Source: Massariosphaeria phaeospora (taxonomy: Eukaryota > Ascomycota > Dothideomycetes > Pleosporales). From it: a stretch of DNA of 64,000 nt. Below the pieces are notes generated by a model. It did no database searches, was not told the DNA's origin, and was given only the letters and a program-made list of their open reading frames with translations. The translations under genes were made by a program, and so were the position numbers. Below are positions 43,757-56,241 of this stretch, piece by piece. The stretch is taken from positions 620,001 to 684,000 of the forward strand of contig JAADJZ010000022.1 in assembly GCA_011032825.1 (NCBI GenBank). Direction: 5' to 3'. Positions within the stretch are counted from its first letter, which is position 1, and every line of letters starts with the position of its first letter.

Positions 43757-46151
43757 GTATCCAGGAAGTTCAACGAAGGTTAGATTGTACGTTCGTGTGC
43801 TGATTAATGTAAGGTTAAAGCTGTGTCGTGGTGTTTCGGTTCCGGCCTGGTGAGACGTGATCCATCTGCATTACCGGAGGCTCATAGAAGAGGAAGTTTC
43901 GATAGGTTCCATGGCACTTGCTGGAAGGATAGGCGAAAGTAGGGCCGATGAGACTAACCACAAGAGCTTGTTTGGAGCTCATGACGAGTCCTTCCTGCTG
44001 GCATTTGGTCAACATTGCAAGTTTACACGGTACAGAGGTCCAAGAAACAGAAACCACTCAGCGCACGCTGGAACCAATTGATGCTCATCACAGAAAGCTG
44101 CGAAAACGTTTCAGATTGGTAGAACAATGCCGTTCGTCCGGTAGGGAATTCAACAGTCATTGTTGCATCGCCAAAGAGACCACCTGTTATTGTGTATTGA
44201 TGGAGACGGCGGGGGAGGCCCGATCTACCTATACCCTATGAACTTTCAGTTGGTAGCGCGAGCAGTCGTCTGAGAGGCTCTCGGGCGGAGGAGAGGACAC
44301 GAGGCTGAAGCGAAATTAGATGCTTTGTTGGGAGATATTTCCCACGGCCATGCCTGTCGAGTACGATGGAGCAGTGCATGTGGCTGACGTACGTGCGGCT
44401 TCGTGGATGGATGAGATATTGATGGCGTGAAGTTTCTCGGATGACAACGATGACGATGGCGCGCTTACTAATCTTCGGCACAATTTCCTACAACAACCCT
44501 TATTGACTCCTCCCCTCAGACACACTGAAGCCATACTGCCGTTATCTCAAGTTTCTGAAATATTGTTCCAAGGTTGCCTCAGACCGCGTGATCCAGCCAC
44601 GACGATAATGGATGGCCATGTTGATCTTCCCAAAAACCCCAAACAGGCAACTATGAAACCCGTCGATCGCAGGCCACGTTTTTTTTGGCGGAAAACCCTT
44701 AAAGCTCTTCGACTTGAGTCGGCCTTCTGATTGGCCAGCCACGGAACTACCCCAAAGAGCAACTATGAAACCCGTTGATTGCAGGCCACGTTTTTTTTGC
44801 GAGAAACCTTTGAAGCTCTTCGACTTGAGTTAGCCTTCTGATTGGCCAGCCACGCAACTACCCCAAAGGGCAACTATGAAACCCGTCGAACGCTGCGGTT
44901 TCCAGGAAGCTCTTCGACTTAACCCGGCCCTCTGATTGGTCGGCAAAGACGGCAAGTATCCGCGCGAAATTGTTGTCGCGCGGGGTCGAGACCGCTTCCA
45001 TCGGCGTGCAACTGCCAACTGTGCCCAGATGCATCAAGGAAAAGGAGTTGGGAACAGGATATCCAGGACGTGGAGTGTTTAGATGTCCCTGAGACCTCTT
45101 GAAGCCTTGTTTTGGTTTCGTGCAACTCCAAGTACCATCTCTGAGAAGAGCGGACGATACGCTAGCACGCGATGGAACGACGACGAGAACCAACTCCAAC
45201 TCCAACAGTAACTTGGTGCCTTTTTCTGCATGTAAACCCATGGTTTGTTTTGCAGATGCTCCGGGGCCAACAGAGTGGAAAAGTGTAGCGCGTTAGCGCG
45301 TGTGAATAGCGTGGCTGGGTTCCCCACCTGGCGGAAGACGCCGGCATCTCGACATCGCAGAGACGGCTCCCACAATTCATCGAAAAAATCCAGACTGCCA
45401 TCAGCCGATTCTCGCGGGCCACGACATGCCCTGCCAGTATGCATATGGAAGGCCGTCTGCAGGCACCTCTTTTCGTCCTACCCGAGGAACGCCATGCAGA
45501 ACCGTCCCACCAAGCGCGCTGGCACCGCTGCCATGGACCTCACCCGTTCGCGCCTAGTCGGAGGGAAAGGCTTGCCTCCCGCGTCTAAAGCGGTGAGCTA
45601 ACGAGGGATTTCTGTATGGCGGGAGAGCCTCGAACCGTCTCTTATCAGCGGCCGCCAATACCAGCTGGGCAATGGCATTCAGCGCTGGTCGCTGCATGCA
45701 TGGCGGCAACCGAAGCGAAGCGCGTCTTCTTCGTCTGCGTCTGCCGCCCACATCACCTCGAGCCGGGTCCCGCCGTTGTCCACCACCGAGAAGTTTTCGA
45801 ACAAGATATCGCGGCGCAGTGTTGCCATAGAGTTTGGCTTGCATATACAGGTAAAATAACACGTGGTGTACGTCGGCAAGGCTCAAGACGCCTTCACTAC
45901 TACGGAGTAACCGAAGCACCCTACTGGAGTAGTCGACTTAAATACGCGCCGGCCTTTACCTGGACCTTTCTTACTAGTATACCGGGCACTACTACACCAC
46001 TACTACACACCAATTCCCCGCTGCCGTCCGTCCACGAGGCCCGTTCCGGATCTGCAGCACCTTTCGGGGCCCACTCACTCTTCTCGAGACCACACACTCT
46101 CGGACACCATCGGCTGAACTGCGCTCCATACCGCACAGCTAGCTGCCCACC
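43757..46151. other. Divergent intergenic region holding a 112-bp tandem repeat
   Basis: About 2.4 kb separate the F-box-like gene and the allantoate-permease-type transporter. Apart from the tandem repeat at 44637-44943 no feature is supported. Frames at 45554-46257 overlap the leader of the transporter and show no domain. Confidence 0.4.
44637..44943. repeat. Tandem repeat, about 2.8 units of 112 bp, with ATTGG boxes
   Basis: Units begin with CCCCAAA at 44637, 44750 and 44861. Each carries CAACTATGAAACCCGT, a GCCACGTTTTTTTTG block (missing in unit 3), AAGCTCTTCGACTT and CTGATTGG. The ATTGG (reverse CCAAT) in every unit could bind a CCAAT-binding complex; this is inference. Units differ by several substitutions, so the array is not recent. 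Confidence 0.85.
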
Positions 46152-47833
46152 ATGTCCGAGAAATTCGTCGTCGAGACCGTGGCAAACGGCTCCAGTGACA
46201 AAGAAGTCGAGGGAGTATGCGCACCACCGCCCAAGTATATCACGAAGCTTGATCTGAAACTGATCCCGCTTCTGGGATGCACGTATACGATCCTCTTCCT
46301 TGACCGCACGAACAGTAAGACTTCTTTTACTTGACACGCAGAACAACCGACTGATCTCACATAGTCGCCAATGCTCGAATCGAGGGTCTGGAGAAGGGTC
46401 TCAGAATGCCGCCGAACGGTTTCAATACCTGCATTTGGATCTTCTTCATTCCGTTCGTCTTGATCGAAATCCCTTCCAACATGATCTTGGGCCTGCCGCG
46501 TGTTAAGCCCAATCTCTTCCTTGGCATCAACATGCTCATTCTCGGTATCATCTCGACATGCCAGGGGCTTACGCACTCGTACGGTGGACTACTTGCGTTG
46601 CGATTCCTGATGGGTATATTCGAGGCCACGCTTCCAGCCGGTAAGTGCGACCTGTCACTAGGTGGAAACCGTTTCTAACTCATACAGGTGCTGCATTCCT
46701 GATTGGAGAGTACTATACCCGTAAAGAAGCTTCTCTTCGGTTCGCCATGTTCTTCACCTTCGGTGTTCTCGGACCCTGTATCAGTGGTGTCAGTACCCAT
46801 ATTATATCCCACTCAAAAACCCTACTGATAGTTCCAGCTCCTCGCATATGGTATCCGCAATATGCACGGTGTGAACGGAAAGGAAGGTTGGAGATGGTAA
46901 GCTGCACTCTCACAAATCATAAAATGTCCGGCTAATAGCGTCAGGATCTTCATACTGGAAGGCCTCCTCACAATCTTCATCTCGTTCTTCGTTTTCGTCT
47001 TTGTACCCGACTTCCCTGAGCGCACGAAGATTCTCAACCCGGCTGAAAAAGCCCATTTACTTGAGAAGCTGCGCCGTGACAAAGGCGACCAAAAACTCGA
47101 CCTCAAGTCCGTGAACTGGTTCAAAGTCCTCACCGACTACAAGATCTGGTTCCCGTAAGCTGCTTACCTACCTTCTCACCTACATCAGAGCTTCCGATCT
47201 AACAGTTCTAGCACCCTCATGTTCTTCTGCTGCGACATGACAGCCGCTTCCATGTCCGCCTTCATCCCCACCATCCTCACCGAGCTCGGCTGGACAGCCG
47301 CCCGAGCCCAGGTCATGTCGATCCCCATCTGGGCGACAGGCATCGTGTTCCAGCTCTCGGGCTGCTGGCTCTCCGGCCGCGTCGGCTGGCGCTTCCCCTT
47401 CGTGCTGCTCGGCATCGCCGTCGCCATGCTCGGCTGGATCATCCAGATCGTCTACTCGGAGCGCAAAGGCCTCGGCGCCGGCATCCGCTACTTCTCGCTC
47501 TTCGCCATGAGCGGCGGCACGTTCTTGCAAATGGCCATGACGACTGCGTGGATGTCGAACAACCTGCGCGGCCGAGCTAGCACTGCAGTGGGAACCGCGA
47601 TGATCCTCGGTCTGGGCAACTGTGCGAACTTCGTCGCTGCGAATGTCTTCATTAAGATTGAATCGCCATTCTACCCCTCGGGGTTTCGGACGGGTCTGGG
47701 CGTTACGGTTGCGGGGGCGGTGGTTTGCATGGTGTTTGTTGGGCTGCTGTGGTGGCACAACCGGAAGTTGGACGCGAAGAGGAAGGAGTTTGGGGGTGAG
47801 GATGACCAGAAGGAGTATAGGTACCAGTATTAG
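46152..47833 (+). CDS. MFS transporter, anion:cation symporter (allantoate permease-like) family
   Basis: Six exons: 46152-46314, 46365-46640, 46688-46788, 46838-46896, 46945-47154 and 47212-47833, coding 476 residues with all phases consistent. Family signatures include YTILFLDRTNIANARIEGL across the first intron, PSNMILGLPRVKPNLFLGIN, LRFLMGIFEATLPAG and IGEYYTRKEASLRFAMFF. The late half reads TAWMSNNLRGRASTAVGTAM. These fit the Dal5/Tna1-like group that imports small anions such as allantoate, nicotinate or pantothenate at the plasma membrane. The substrate cannot be told from sequence. The third donor is GTCAGT, weaker than the others. Confidence 0.9.
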
Positions 47834-48525
47834 ACTTTCAGAGAGGGGGCGAGTCTCAGGGCGAGAAGCTACTAGAAGTAGGAGACGTCGGAAAGTCCAC
47901 ACGCAGGTACCTGATTAGCGACCATATGGAGATGGCAACTGGGCTCATATAAGAAACGTTGATGTCCTCAGTACGGATCACCCAACAGCCCTCGAGTACT
48001 GCTGGGTACCACGTCCAACGGACCACCTAGGGTTTATTATTCGTGTCAATACATCCTCTACGAAACGTAGTAGAGACCTAATTAAAGCTGTGTCAAAGAA
48101 ACAATTTATACCTTAATAGGCAGCATTGACACACGAGTAATAGACCTGGGTGCTCCGTTGAACGTGGTAACCAGCAGTAACGTTGAGGCGACCTCGGGAA
48201 CAGTGAACCTGCGTGGTGCCCGTGCCTGCCCCCACTTGCGCGCACGTGCCCTGTGTCGTTTCGCCAAGGAATCCGTCTTTACTAGCTCGAGCCGCAACCA
48301 CCGTTCATCCTTCGACAACATCACTCTCACATCTTCGTCTTAGACTACAACCTCACTCGTAACTGATTGTGCGCAATTGATCGCTGTCATGTCTGCTCTC
48401 TTGGTCAGAGTGGGCGCAGGGACTGGCGTGGCCATGCACAGCCGCAGCCACAGCCCCCGCAGCCTCAACACCTGGAGCACTCGACTTCCAAACTTCCCCG
48501 CGGCATGATCTAGAGCACCGCACTC
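47834..48525. other. Intergenic region, no gene seen
   Basis: No recognisable feature. It should contain the promoter of the gene at 48526. Confidence 0.35.
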
Positions 48526-49794
48526 ATGTCGCAAACGACCACCACCACACTGCAGAGCTACGCCTCTGCGCGACCGTCTTCCACCGTCCTATCTCCCGTC
48601 GTCCATATTTCGCCACAAAGTCCAACCCAGACCCCGTCGTCGCCATCGCCATCGCCATCGTCGAATCCGCAGCCTAGCAGCCAATCGAACGCGTCCAGTG
48701 CGAGTGCAGGCCAAAGCCAGCAACATGTCCACGCCTCGGTGTGGAAGAAAGTCAAAGCATGCGCATTCACAAATGCTCGGATGACCGTATTCGGATCACT
48801 ATTAGCCATCCTCAGCCTGGCTGCGGCGTTCCAGGGACTGCAATATGGGAAGGTGTCTGCCCAGCTGGCGGAACAGGCTCTTAGGAAAGACGACTGGCAA
48901 GCCAAGGCTACGTTCAGAGCTTGGTGTCGGGACGAAAGAGTATGTTCACCACGTCTTCACACGTGAATGACTTCGGGAGTCGCTGACAACTGCGTGTCAT
49001 AGGAAGCCGGCAGAGCCCTCACCGCCGACTGCGAAAATATTCTCAAGAGCCCGCTGCTACCTCCTCCCCGTACAAAGCGATCCATCTTGGAAGCGCTCCT
49101 CGGAGCGATACGCCGGCGAGGACGAGCCACTGCTCAACCCATGCCCCAGGAGACAACGATAAATTACGCATACATAGGCATCACCATCATAATGATAACG
49201 TTGACTGGAGTGCTCATCCGCATGCGTTATCCAGGACTTCTTCGCGAAGCTTCTCTGCGGGCATCAGATCTCCGGGACAATGTCGAGGTTCTGCCCATCT
49301 TCGTTCGACGGCACTATGAGTCGTTGGACCTGTCCTGGTCAACTCAGAGGCTGGCGAAACAACATAGTCCACCGCCTCGACGCAACAAGGCAGAGACTCT
49401 GCACGAATTCGTGCCTCCGGATGTGTCCTCCATTGATTTTACTTTCAAACCCAACTCGGAGGACTCGAGACGGAGAAAACCTCCGAGAAGGCGAAAGCGG
49501 GCTCCTGCTGCTGCGCAACCTGCGCTGGTTTCTGTACAGCCTAAGGGTTATGCGAGATCCCCTTTGTCGAATCCACCTATGGTGATCAAGGAGGGGGCGT
49601 CATCTCGAACGCTTCCTAGACGAGTAATAATCGAGAACGCGCCGGTCGTAACGGCGCGCAGATCTATTAGATCTAGGCCAGACTATTCGAAAGACATTAT
49701 TGTACCTATGAATGAAGCCTCATTTCGGACCCGCTGGTGGCTACCAAGGCCGCAGATACCTGAAGGAGACAGGCGAATAGATCCCGAACTATAG
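48526..49794 (+). CDS. Membrane protein with two helices and basic tail, unknown function
   Basis: Two exons, 48526-48939 and 49003-49794, coding 401 residues; the intron has a GTATGT donor and a CATAG acceptor. A Ser/Pro/Gln-rich N-terminus (about 75 residues) precedes one membrane segment (MTVFGSLLAILSLAAAFQGL), a cysteine pair (FRAWCRDER, TADCEN) and a second segment (YAYIGITIIMITLTGVLIRM). The C-terminal half is rich in Arg and Pro (SRRRKPPRRRKRAPAAAQP). I do not recognise a family. Two helices with both ends on the same side would be the simplest topology. Confidence 0.65.
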
Positions 49795-50342
49795 TAACAT
49801 GTGGTATGTGAAATAGAGCTTTAACCTTTTGCCGGGTACTAACAAAAGATACAGGAATTTGCCGGCGACGGAAAGAGCCATGCTCACCTGCAGGTGATTT
49901 TCCAGGTCGCTGTGTGAATTGCATCTTACTCGAGAAAGATTGCAGCGTCTTCTTTCGAGATCAAGATGAAGAAAATGCTTTTCAGATGACGATTACGCAC
50001 GACGTTCTGCAAGGTCTGAGGGGTACATCAAGTGCGCACGCCTTAAATGAGGACTACGATTCCAATCCTCAAATTTAGATTTTTCGCGCCAACTTCCCCC
50101 GCTACTTGCTTCTTCAACCAAATTGAAGACTTGCCCGTGCCCATCATCGGAGTAAGAAGTCGGGAAACTTTGGAAAGCCTACAACCCTCAGTTTCGATTG
50201 CTGATGCTGGGCGGGCATTCCTCTCCGCATCTATCTGTATCTGTGCCTCACTCTTACATGCGTGGCTGACTCTCTACCAAACCTTATCCAAACTTCTAGT
50301 CTCTCTCTTTTCCAACCTCATACGGCTCTTCAACGAGAAGAA
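49795..50342. other. Intergenic region, no gene seen
   Basis: This lies between the 3' ends of convergent genes. A plus-strand frame at 50047-50409 overlaps the P450 terminus and has no supporting feature. Confidence 0.35.
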
Positions 50343-52098
50343 TTACCCCCTGACTCCACGGTCGTGCACCAATACCCACATGTCATCGCCGCAGAAGATG
50401 CCCATGTAGTTCGTCTCCCTCCACGGCTTCTCGGGTGTGGCGAGAGACCAGTCGAAATGGCGCAGAAACTACATCATGTTCAACACACTGCAAAGGGCTC
50501 GAAAGCCAACAACGTACCTCAAACAAAGTCTTGGTGATTTCCATCCACGCCACCGGTTTCCCAAGACATTGGTACTTTCCATACCCAAATATGAGCTCCG
50601 TGGTGCGCTTCATAGCAGCCAGCCGCTCCCGATCATGCTCGTCTTCCTCGTTCAAAAGCCAGCGCTCAGGTAAAAACTGGTCGGCATCGTCGCCGAACAC
50701 CTGCTTGTTGCGATGGACGCCCCAGGCGCAGTAGCTGATGTTAGTCCCGCCGGGCAAGAACACAGTCTCTCCATCGATCACGACAGTGTCCCCGCCCTTG
50801 GGTACAAGTTTTGGGACTGCATCTGTCACGGGCGGACGGATACGCAAGCCTTCTCGGACAACGGCCTGGAGGTACGGCATATTTCGCAGAGTGGCTTCGG
50901 AGACTACTGAAGAAGCTGAAGAGGCACCTGAAGACACAACGTCGTCGATCTCTGCCTGGAGCTTCGCGTAGACGCGCGGGTTCGCCAACACGTAGAGCAT
51001 GATGCCGCGGAGGGCGGTCGCCGTTGTGTCAGAGCCTGCTAGTATCTGCAGAAGCGCCTCGGTGAACAGCTCCTCCCTGCTGAGGCCGTGGCGCATGAAC
51101 GACGCGAGCATGTCGGAGCGCTTGTCCGTCGGCTGGTCGAGTCGAGCGTCGATCAGCTTGCGCGCAGTGCCCATCATCCTACCGAAACCGCTCTTGTCCT
51201 TTTCCGACGGACCGAGTAGGCGCGCGACTGGCGGCCATTGGAGGATAGGCGTCAGGCCAAGGGCTCCCGAGAGGGTGACGATGGCGAGGCCTTGCTCGCT
51301 GGACACGATGTAGTCGTTGAGATCGGCGTCGGCTTTCAGGTCGCCGAAGGCTTGGCCAAAGCCAATGGTGCTGATAACGTCCAGCGCGAAATACTGGATC
51401 TTGCGCGCGAGGTCCATAGGCGTCGCTTTGGTGCTTGTGGATAGGTATTTGCTCCGGATCAAATCCAGCAGCTCCTCCACCCGGCCATCAATCGCCGACT
51501 CGAGTGCGTGGTTCTCTTTCCCGGAGTACTTGGCTCCACGATCAGTTTCGACTCGTTTGTTTGCATAGTAATGGCTATCAACTCAACTCAACTCACCCCA
51601 GACGCCATCTGCTGCCGCCGCTTGGCGTGCCTCCCCTCGTCCAGCTGGCTGAACACGTGATCCTGCCCCGGCTGCATGCGCGTCGCGCGGTTGAACCACG
51701 CGCCGCGCGTGTAGCCTGAGCGCACGGCGCTCATGTGCGTGAGTAGCGGGGCTGAGGAGGTGAGGAGTTCGTTGGGGCCGATGCGGGCGATGGGTCCTTC
51801 GCCACGTTAATACAATCAATCAGCCAACTACCCACTAAGCGCACAACTGCAACTGTATAATGCGATGCGCAGAATCGCAACTGTATGACGCACCGTACTT
51901 GTCCGTAACCTCTTTATACCGGACATGTGAGCGCATGCTGAGAATCGCGCGCGTGTGCCATATTTCGGACCACCCGGTGCTGAAGGGGCCGGGGAAGGCG
52001 CGCAGGCGCGCGTATTGAAGGTATTTGAGGGTGGTGTAGAGGAGGAGGAGGAGGAGGAAGGGTAGGAGGAGGAGAGGGAGGGGCGCGGGGAGAAGCAT
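50343..52098 (-). CDS. Cytochrome P450 monooxygenase (pisatin demethylase-like)
   Basis: Four exons: 52098-51894, 51796-51597, 51528-50518 and 50468-50343, coding 513 residues. An N-terminal membrane anchor (LLLLPFLLLLLLY) precedes a hinge (AFPGPFSTGWSEIW). Key P450 motifs are in place: the I-helix AGSDTTAT (about 299-306), ExxR as EGLR (361-364), the PERW region (PERWLLNEED) and the heme loop FGYGKYQCLG with the thiolate Cys near 456. FGYGKYQCLGKPVA and RETNYMGIF near the end resemble the pisatin demethylase-like group. Two acceptors are AAG rather than CAG or TAG (51797, 51529), so exon 2 edges are slightly uncertain. It oxidises a small molecule at the endoplasmic reticulum with a reductase partner; the substrate is unknown. 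The LaeA-like methyltransferase lies about 0.9 kb away, divergently. Confidence 0.9.
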
Positions 52099-53015
52099 GG
52101 GGGTGGGATGGGATGGAGGTAGGTGCGTTTGCAGATGTTCTACGGTAGGTGGTACGGACAGCCAGCACTGGACGGGCACGCGACGACTGGGGAGGCACGA
52201 TGGAGCTGGAGACCCCGTCTCACCTCCCAAGACAGCTCATCGCATGCGGGGCACTGCGAAAACGCTGCAGGTTGTGCGCAAAATTCAGCTTTGCAGCGAA
52301 GGACTTAGGGTGGGGTCAGCACGTGCATTGCGTTTGCATTGCGTTAGCAAGGCCGGGGGAAGCGGTACTTAGGGTCCTAGGAGTGTGGACTGCGGACTGC
52401 GGATACGGGATGGCTTCCACAAGCCCGTTCTGTTCCGGCTTGTTTCCCCTCACTCAGGGTTCCCAAATCGGTGGGCTTTGTTGAACTGTTTTACAACGCT
52501 CTTTAGGACTTCATTTATGGGTGTTAGCTTGTCGTTTGATTGAGCTGGGGAAGCTGTGGTGGTGCGGTTCCGGACGGACAGAAAGCTGCCTGTATCTTTA
52601 CCGCCCGCGCGTAACGCGTTCCTCCGGGTCGCTGCATCAGGCTAGACGAGTAGAGGGGGGACGGGCTGGGCGATGCTATCTTTCCAGCTAGTCTGATCTA
52701 GGCACCTAGGGGCGGGCGGCTACCTGCAAAGGAAGACGTGCATAACAGCGCACAGCGGGCGGGAAGACGAGGCGGGGCGGGGTTGCTGGTGCTGGGTCGT
52801 TTATTGCGGCGTTGGTGCTGTGCTGTGCTGTGCTGTGCTGTGCTGTGCTGCCCGCGTCGTCGCTCTTCCAAGGTTCGGTCGCGTCGCATACACCTACATC
52901 TCTTCGAGCCGATCTTCGCTACGCACGCTACGCTACGTCTTTTTTTTTTGGCGCGAGCTGTAGATTTCCTGGAACATATTTATTCGGTTTTCATCCGTGG
53001 AGTGTACACAGCGAT
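52099..53015. promoter_or_regulatory. Divergent promoter region with TGCTG microsatellite
   Basis: The region separates the P450 start (52098) from the methyltransferase start (53016). Seven TGCTG units lie at 52816-52850. A shared promoter fits co-regulation, but this is inference. Confidence 0.4.
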
Positions 53016-54595
53016 ATGGCCGAGGCGCAAGAAATTACTGTTGGTGTGGATGTACGTTCAACCCTACTCCCCTCCTCTTCTCTCCACTCCCCGTCCGCTT
53101 CGAAATCCACAGTCAGTCAGTCCAGTGGACTTCGAGCGGCGGGAATAGAAAAGTGCACACTGGACGGAAGCTAACCGACGCGCAGAACCGCGACGAGGAT
53201 TCGTCGTACGGCGACGACGAAGTGTAAGCGCGGCCCGATGGCTCGATAAACTGTGAATTGAACGGGGACGGAGCTTACCAGTCGCAGACGTAGCTACACC
53301 ACGTCGCTGTCGAGCAGCGTGGAGCGGTACACGTGGGAAAATGGACGGCGGTATCATAGTTTCCGCGAGGGAGGTAAGCACTTGCCGTCCTCTCCCCACC
53401 GCTGAACTGGGCACCGCTAACCCACAACCACCCAGCCTACAACTTCCCCAACGACGAAGGCGAGCAGGACCGCCTGGACCTGGTCCACCACGTCACGCTG
53501 ATGCTGCTCGACGACAAACTGCACCTGGCGCCGCTGCCGACGGACGGCAGGCCGCTCCGCATTCTGGACGTTGCGTGCGGCACGGGGATTTGGACTATGG
53601 ATCTCGCGGATAAGTTGCCGAACAGTGTTGTGGTACGTCTGCGGATATTTTCCCGGCGAAGATGAGGGAGGAGAGTTGAATCGAGGGCTGGGCTGACGTG
53701 TGCAGATTGGAAACGATTTGAGTCCGATACAGCCGAAATGGTAAGAGTCGTTTTATGTTCGTTGTTTGGGAGAAGGCTACGGAGAATTCGGGTTGGATTT
53801 TTTGGCCGGATGTGAACTGAGCTGTGCTGACTGCTGGGTTTGGCTTGCTGTAGGGTGCCGCCGAACGTACACTTCGAAGTCGACGATATCGAGGACCAGT
53901 GGCCGCCGCGCGAGCCGTTCGATCTGATCCACATGCGGTATCTGCTGGCGAGTATCAAGGACTGGCCGAGGTTGTTGAAGCAGGCGTACGAGTAAGTTGT
54001 CTCTCTCCCTCCGCATCCCCCATACCCTATCTCACCTCCCAGCCAACTCAAGCCGGGCGCCTACATCGAATTGCAAGACTACAACACCGACGCCTACACC
54101 GAAGACGGCTCCGCGACGTCGGAAAACCACGCGTTCATCAAATTCTGCGACGTCTTCAACGCCGCGTGCGACAAGATCGGCCGCAACGGCTCGCCGGGCA
54201 AGCACCTCAAGGGCTGGGCCGAAGACGCGGGGTTCGTCAACGTGCAGCATCGCTGCTTTCCCATTCCCTTGGGGCCGTGGGCGCGGGACCCGAAGTTGAA
54301 ACAGATCGGCGGCATCCATCTCGTTTCCATGCGCGACGCGCTCGAGGCCGTGCTGCTTGGCCTGTTGACGCGCGTGGAGGGCTGGTCGCCGGAGGAGGTT
54401 AGCGTGTTTGTGGCGCAGATTAAGAACGATATGAAGAAAAAGGGGCCGCATATTCTGCAGGAACTGTGAGTTCTCTTTTTCTCTGGGTTTGGAGTTCTTG
54501 AGGTGGCTGGGAAGACGTGGCTAATGAGGCGTGTGTGTAGGCATGTTGTTTGGGCGCAGAAACCGGAGGCGCCGACAGGGACCGCTGCGACTTGA
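53016..54595 (+). CDS. LaeA-like SAM-dependent methyltransferase
   Basis: Eight exons: 53016-53051, 53186-53223, 53288-53373, 53436-53632, 53706-53740, 53854-53991, 54043-54465 and 54541-54595, coding 335 residues with consistent phases. Text typical of the LaeA-like family is present: ENGRRYHSFREGAYNFPNDE across intron 3, the SAM-binding motif ILDVACGTGIW (residues 96-106), NDLSPIQPKWVPPNVHFEVD across intron 5, and FDLIHMRYLLASIKDW. Members methylate unknown targets; LaeA itself is a nuclear regulator of fungal secondary metabolism, while many paralogues act as tailoring or uncharacterised enzymes. The divergent P450 suggests the latter is possible. The tiny first two exons are the least certain part. 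Confidence 0.85.
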
Positions 54596-56241
54596 GCTGA
54601 CTTGAGTTGGGTATGCGGGTCAGTGGGATTGAATCGAGGGGAGCCGTGGAAGAGGTTGTTAGGCGGGGTGTATAAAGAGATGGAGATGAGTGGGGTGTTG
54701 TAAAGAAGAAAAGCAAAGAAGAAAGAGGTGTTGTAGATTTGTGTGGACCTATGGAGTACGTTTCGGCTTACGTTTATGCGATGTGCGGTGTGCGGTGTTT
54801 ATGTTCCGTGTGGTGCTACAACCCCTTTTGGCTGTGCGTGCGGTCTTGTCTTGAAAGAATCGATGATAAAACCATGGCATCCATATCATTCGCGTCTCCG
54901 ATCGGGGCGGCGAGGCACCGAGTCGGTGGGGTTCAGGGTCAAGAGTTAGACGCGGAGTGCGAGCGCCCTGACTGTGCGCTGCGGTGATCTGAGGATTGGC
55001 CTTGGTGATTCGCTGTGGTGGTGTTCGATCGTGTGACTGGTGTTGCTGCTACCGAGTGGTGCGTCCGCAACGCTAGGATGATCAGATCTCTCGAGCCGGG
55101 CACCCGGGCCACTCTCATCGGCCCCAGAACCTTCTCGAAAGACCGCACTCCCCATCTGTGCGTTCGTTGAGAAGGCGTGTGCTTTGCTCTCCCGCAAAGT
55201 TTGGTAGAACAAGAGCTAGTCGCTTTTGGTACTAGCTAGGCAAGACGTCATCGATCGCACTACATCACCAGCATCACGGCCTCGAGATATCCCATCGCCA
55301 CCAGCGATTCATACTGCTCCGCACTTCGGAAGCTCTATCAAGGCATCTATTAATGCGAAGAACACAATAGAGCTTCGTTGAGGTAAAGCTCAGCTCAACC
55401 TCGTCGCTTTTGCTAAACTGTCCCTCAGACTGCAAAAGCATTGACTGATGCCGGCAACGTCTTACCATATACGCCGGCCAATCCTCAATCATGGTATAAG
55501 AAAGAGATGAGCGTATTAGAGGACTCAATAGAGTGGTCAGAGAAACGGTGGTGTCGGGAGAGTCGGGTGTTTCGAGCAAAGAGGAAGAACAGTCATATCT
55601 ACGCCAGGCCAGTGTCTGATCAAGGCTTCGTGGTGGTAGCGTTCGTTCGGTGCCTCTTACCTAAATCCGACTTACATCACTATAGGAAAATCGAGCTTTG
55701 TTCGATGGTGAGTGCGGATTGCACAGGCTTCGACTCCCTTGGTATCAGCAAGCGTCCTCACCTTCACCCCAAACTCTCACGAACATCATGCAGATGGGCG
55801 CACTCTGCATGTCGCTTAGTAAGAGACTCTTGTATAGCCCTCTCACGGTTATGGTTTCTCTCAATGTTTACACCGATCGAACTTTTACCTCATGCGGGGG
55901 GGTCTACAAACCGCAGAGCACTCCCCCCACTCCGCTGGGTCCGTCAAAGCTCACTAGGTCAATGGCGTGCAGCAGATGCATCGCCGCAGCAAGGACCTCA
56001 TCTCAACTTATAGACAATCCGAAGCTAATGTTTGACTCATAGAGACACCTTTATAAGATGCGTCAACGTAGCTAGACCTCTATACTTTCGACACGATCGG
56101 CTCACTCACTCATTCTGAACTCTGACTGGCAAACCTTTTCATTCATTCCAGACTTCGACACTACGGATAGTGCTTTAAGATCTCGATACTACGGACTGTG
56201 TTTCAAGAAGGTGTCACTACTGAGTCACTTGTGAAGACACG
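54596..56241. other. Unassigned region
   Basis: About 1.6 kb without a supported gene. Plus-strand frames at 55441-56013 and 55698-56042 overlap each other in different frames and have no recognised domain, start context or intron logic. Confidence 0.35.

Noticed and set aside
44637..44943. CRISPR array
   Set aside because: The units are contiguous 112-bp tandem repeats without unique spacers, in a eukaryotic genome.
45616..46257. 213-residue plus-strand frame
   Set aside because: It runs into exon 1 of the allantoate-permease-type transporter in another frame and has no domain.
47180..47902. 240-residue minus-strand frame
   Set aside because: It is antisense to the last transporter exon; charged text results from GC-rich codons on the other strand.
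55441..56042. Overlapping frames of 190 and 114 residues
   Set aside because: They lie in different frames of the same DNA with no domain or splice logic, so neither could be preferred.
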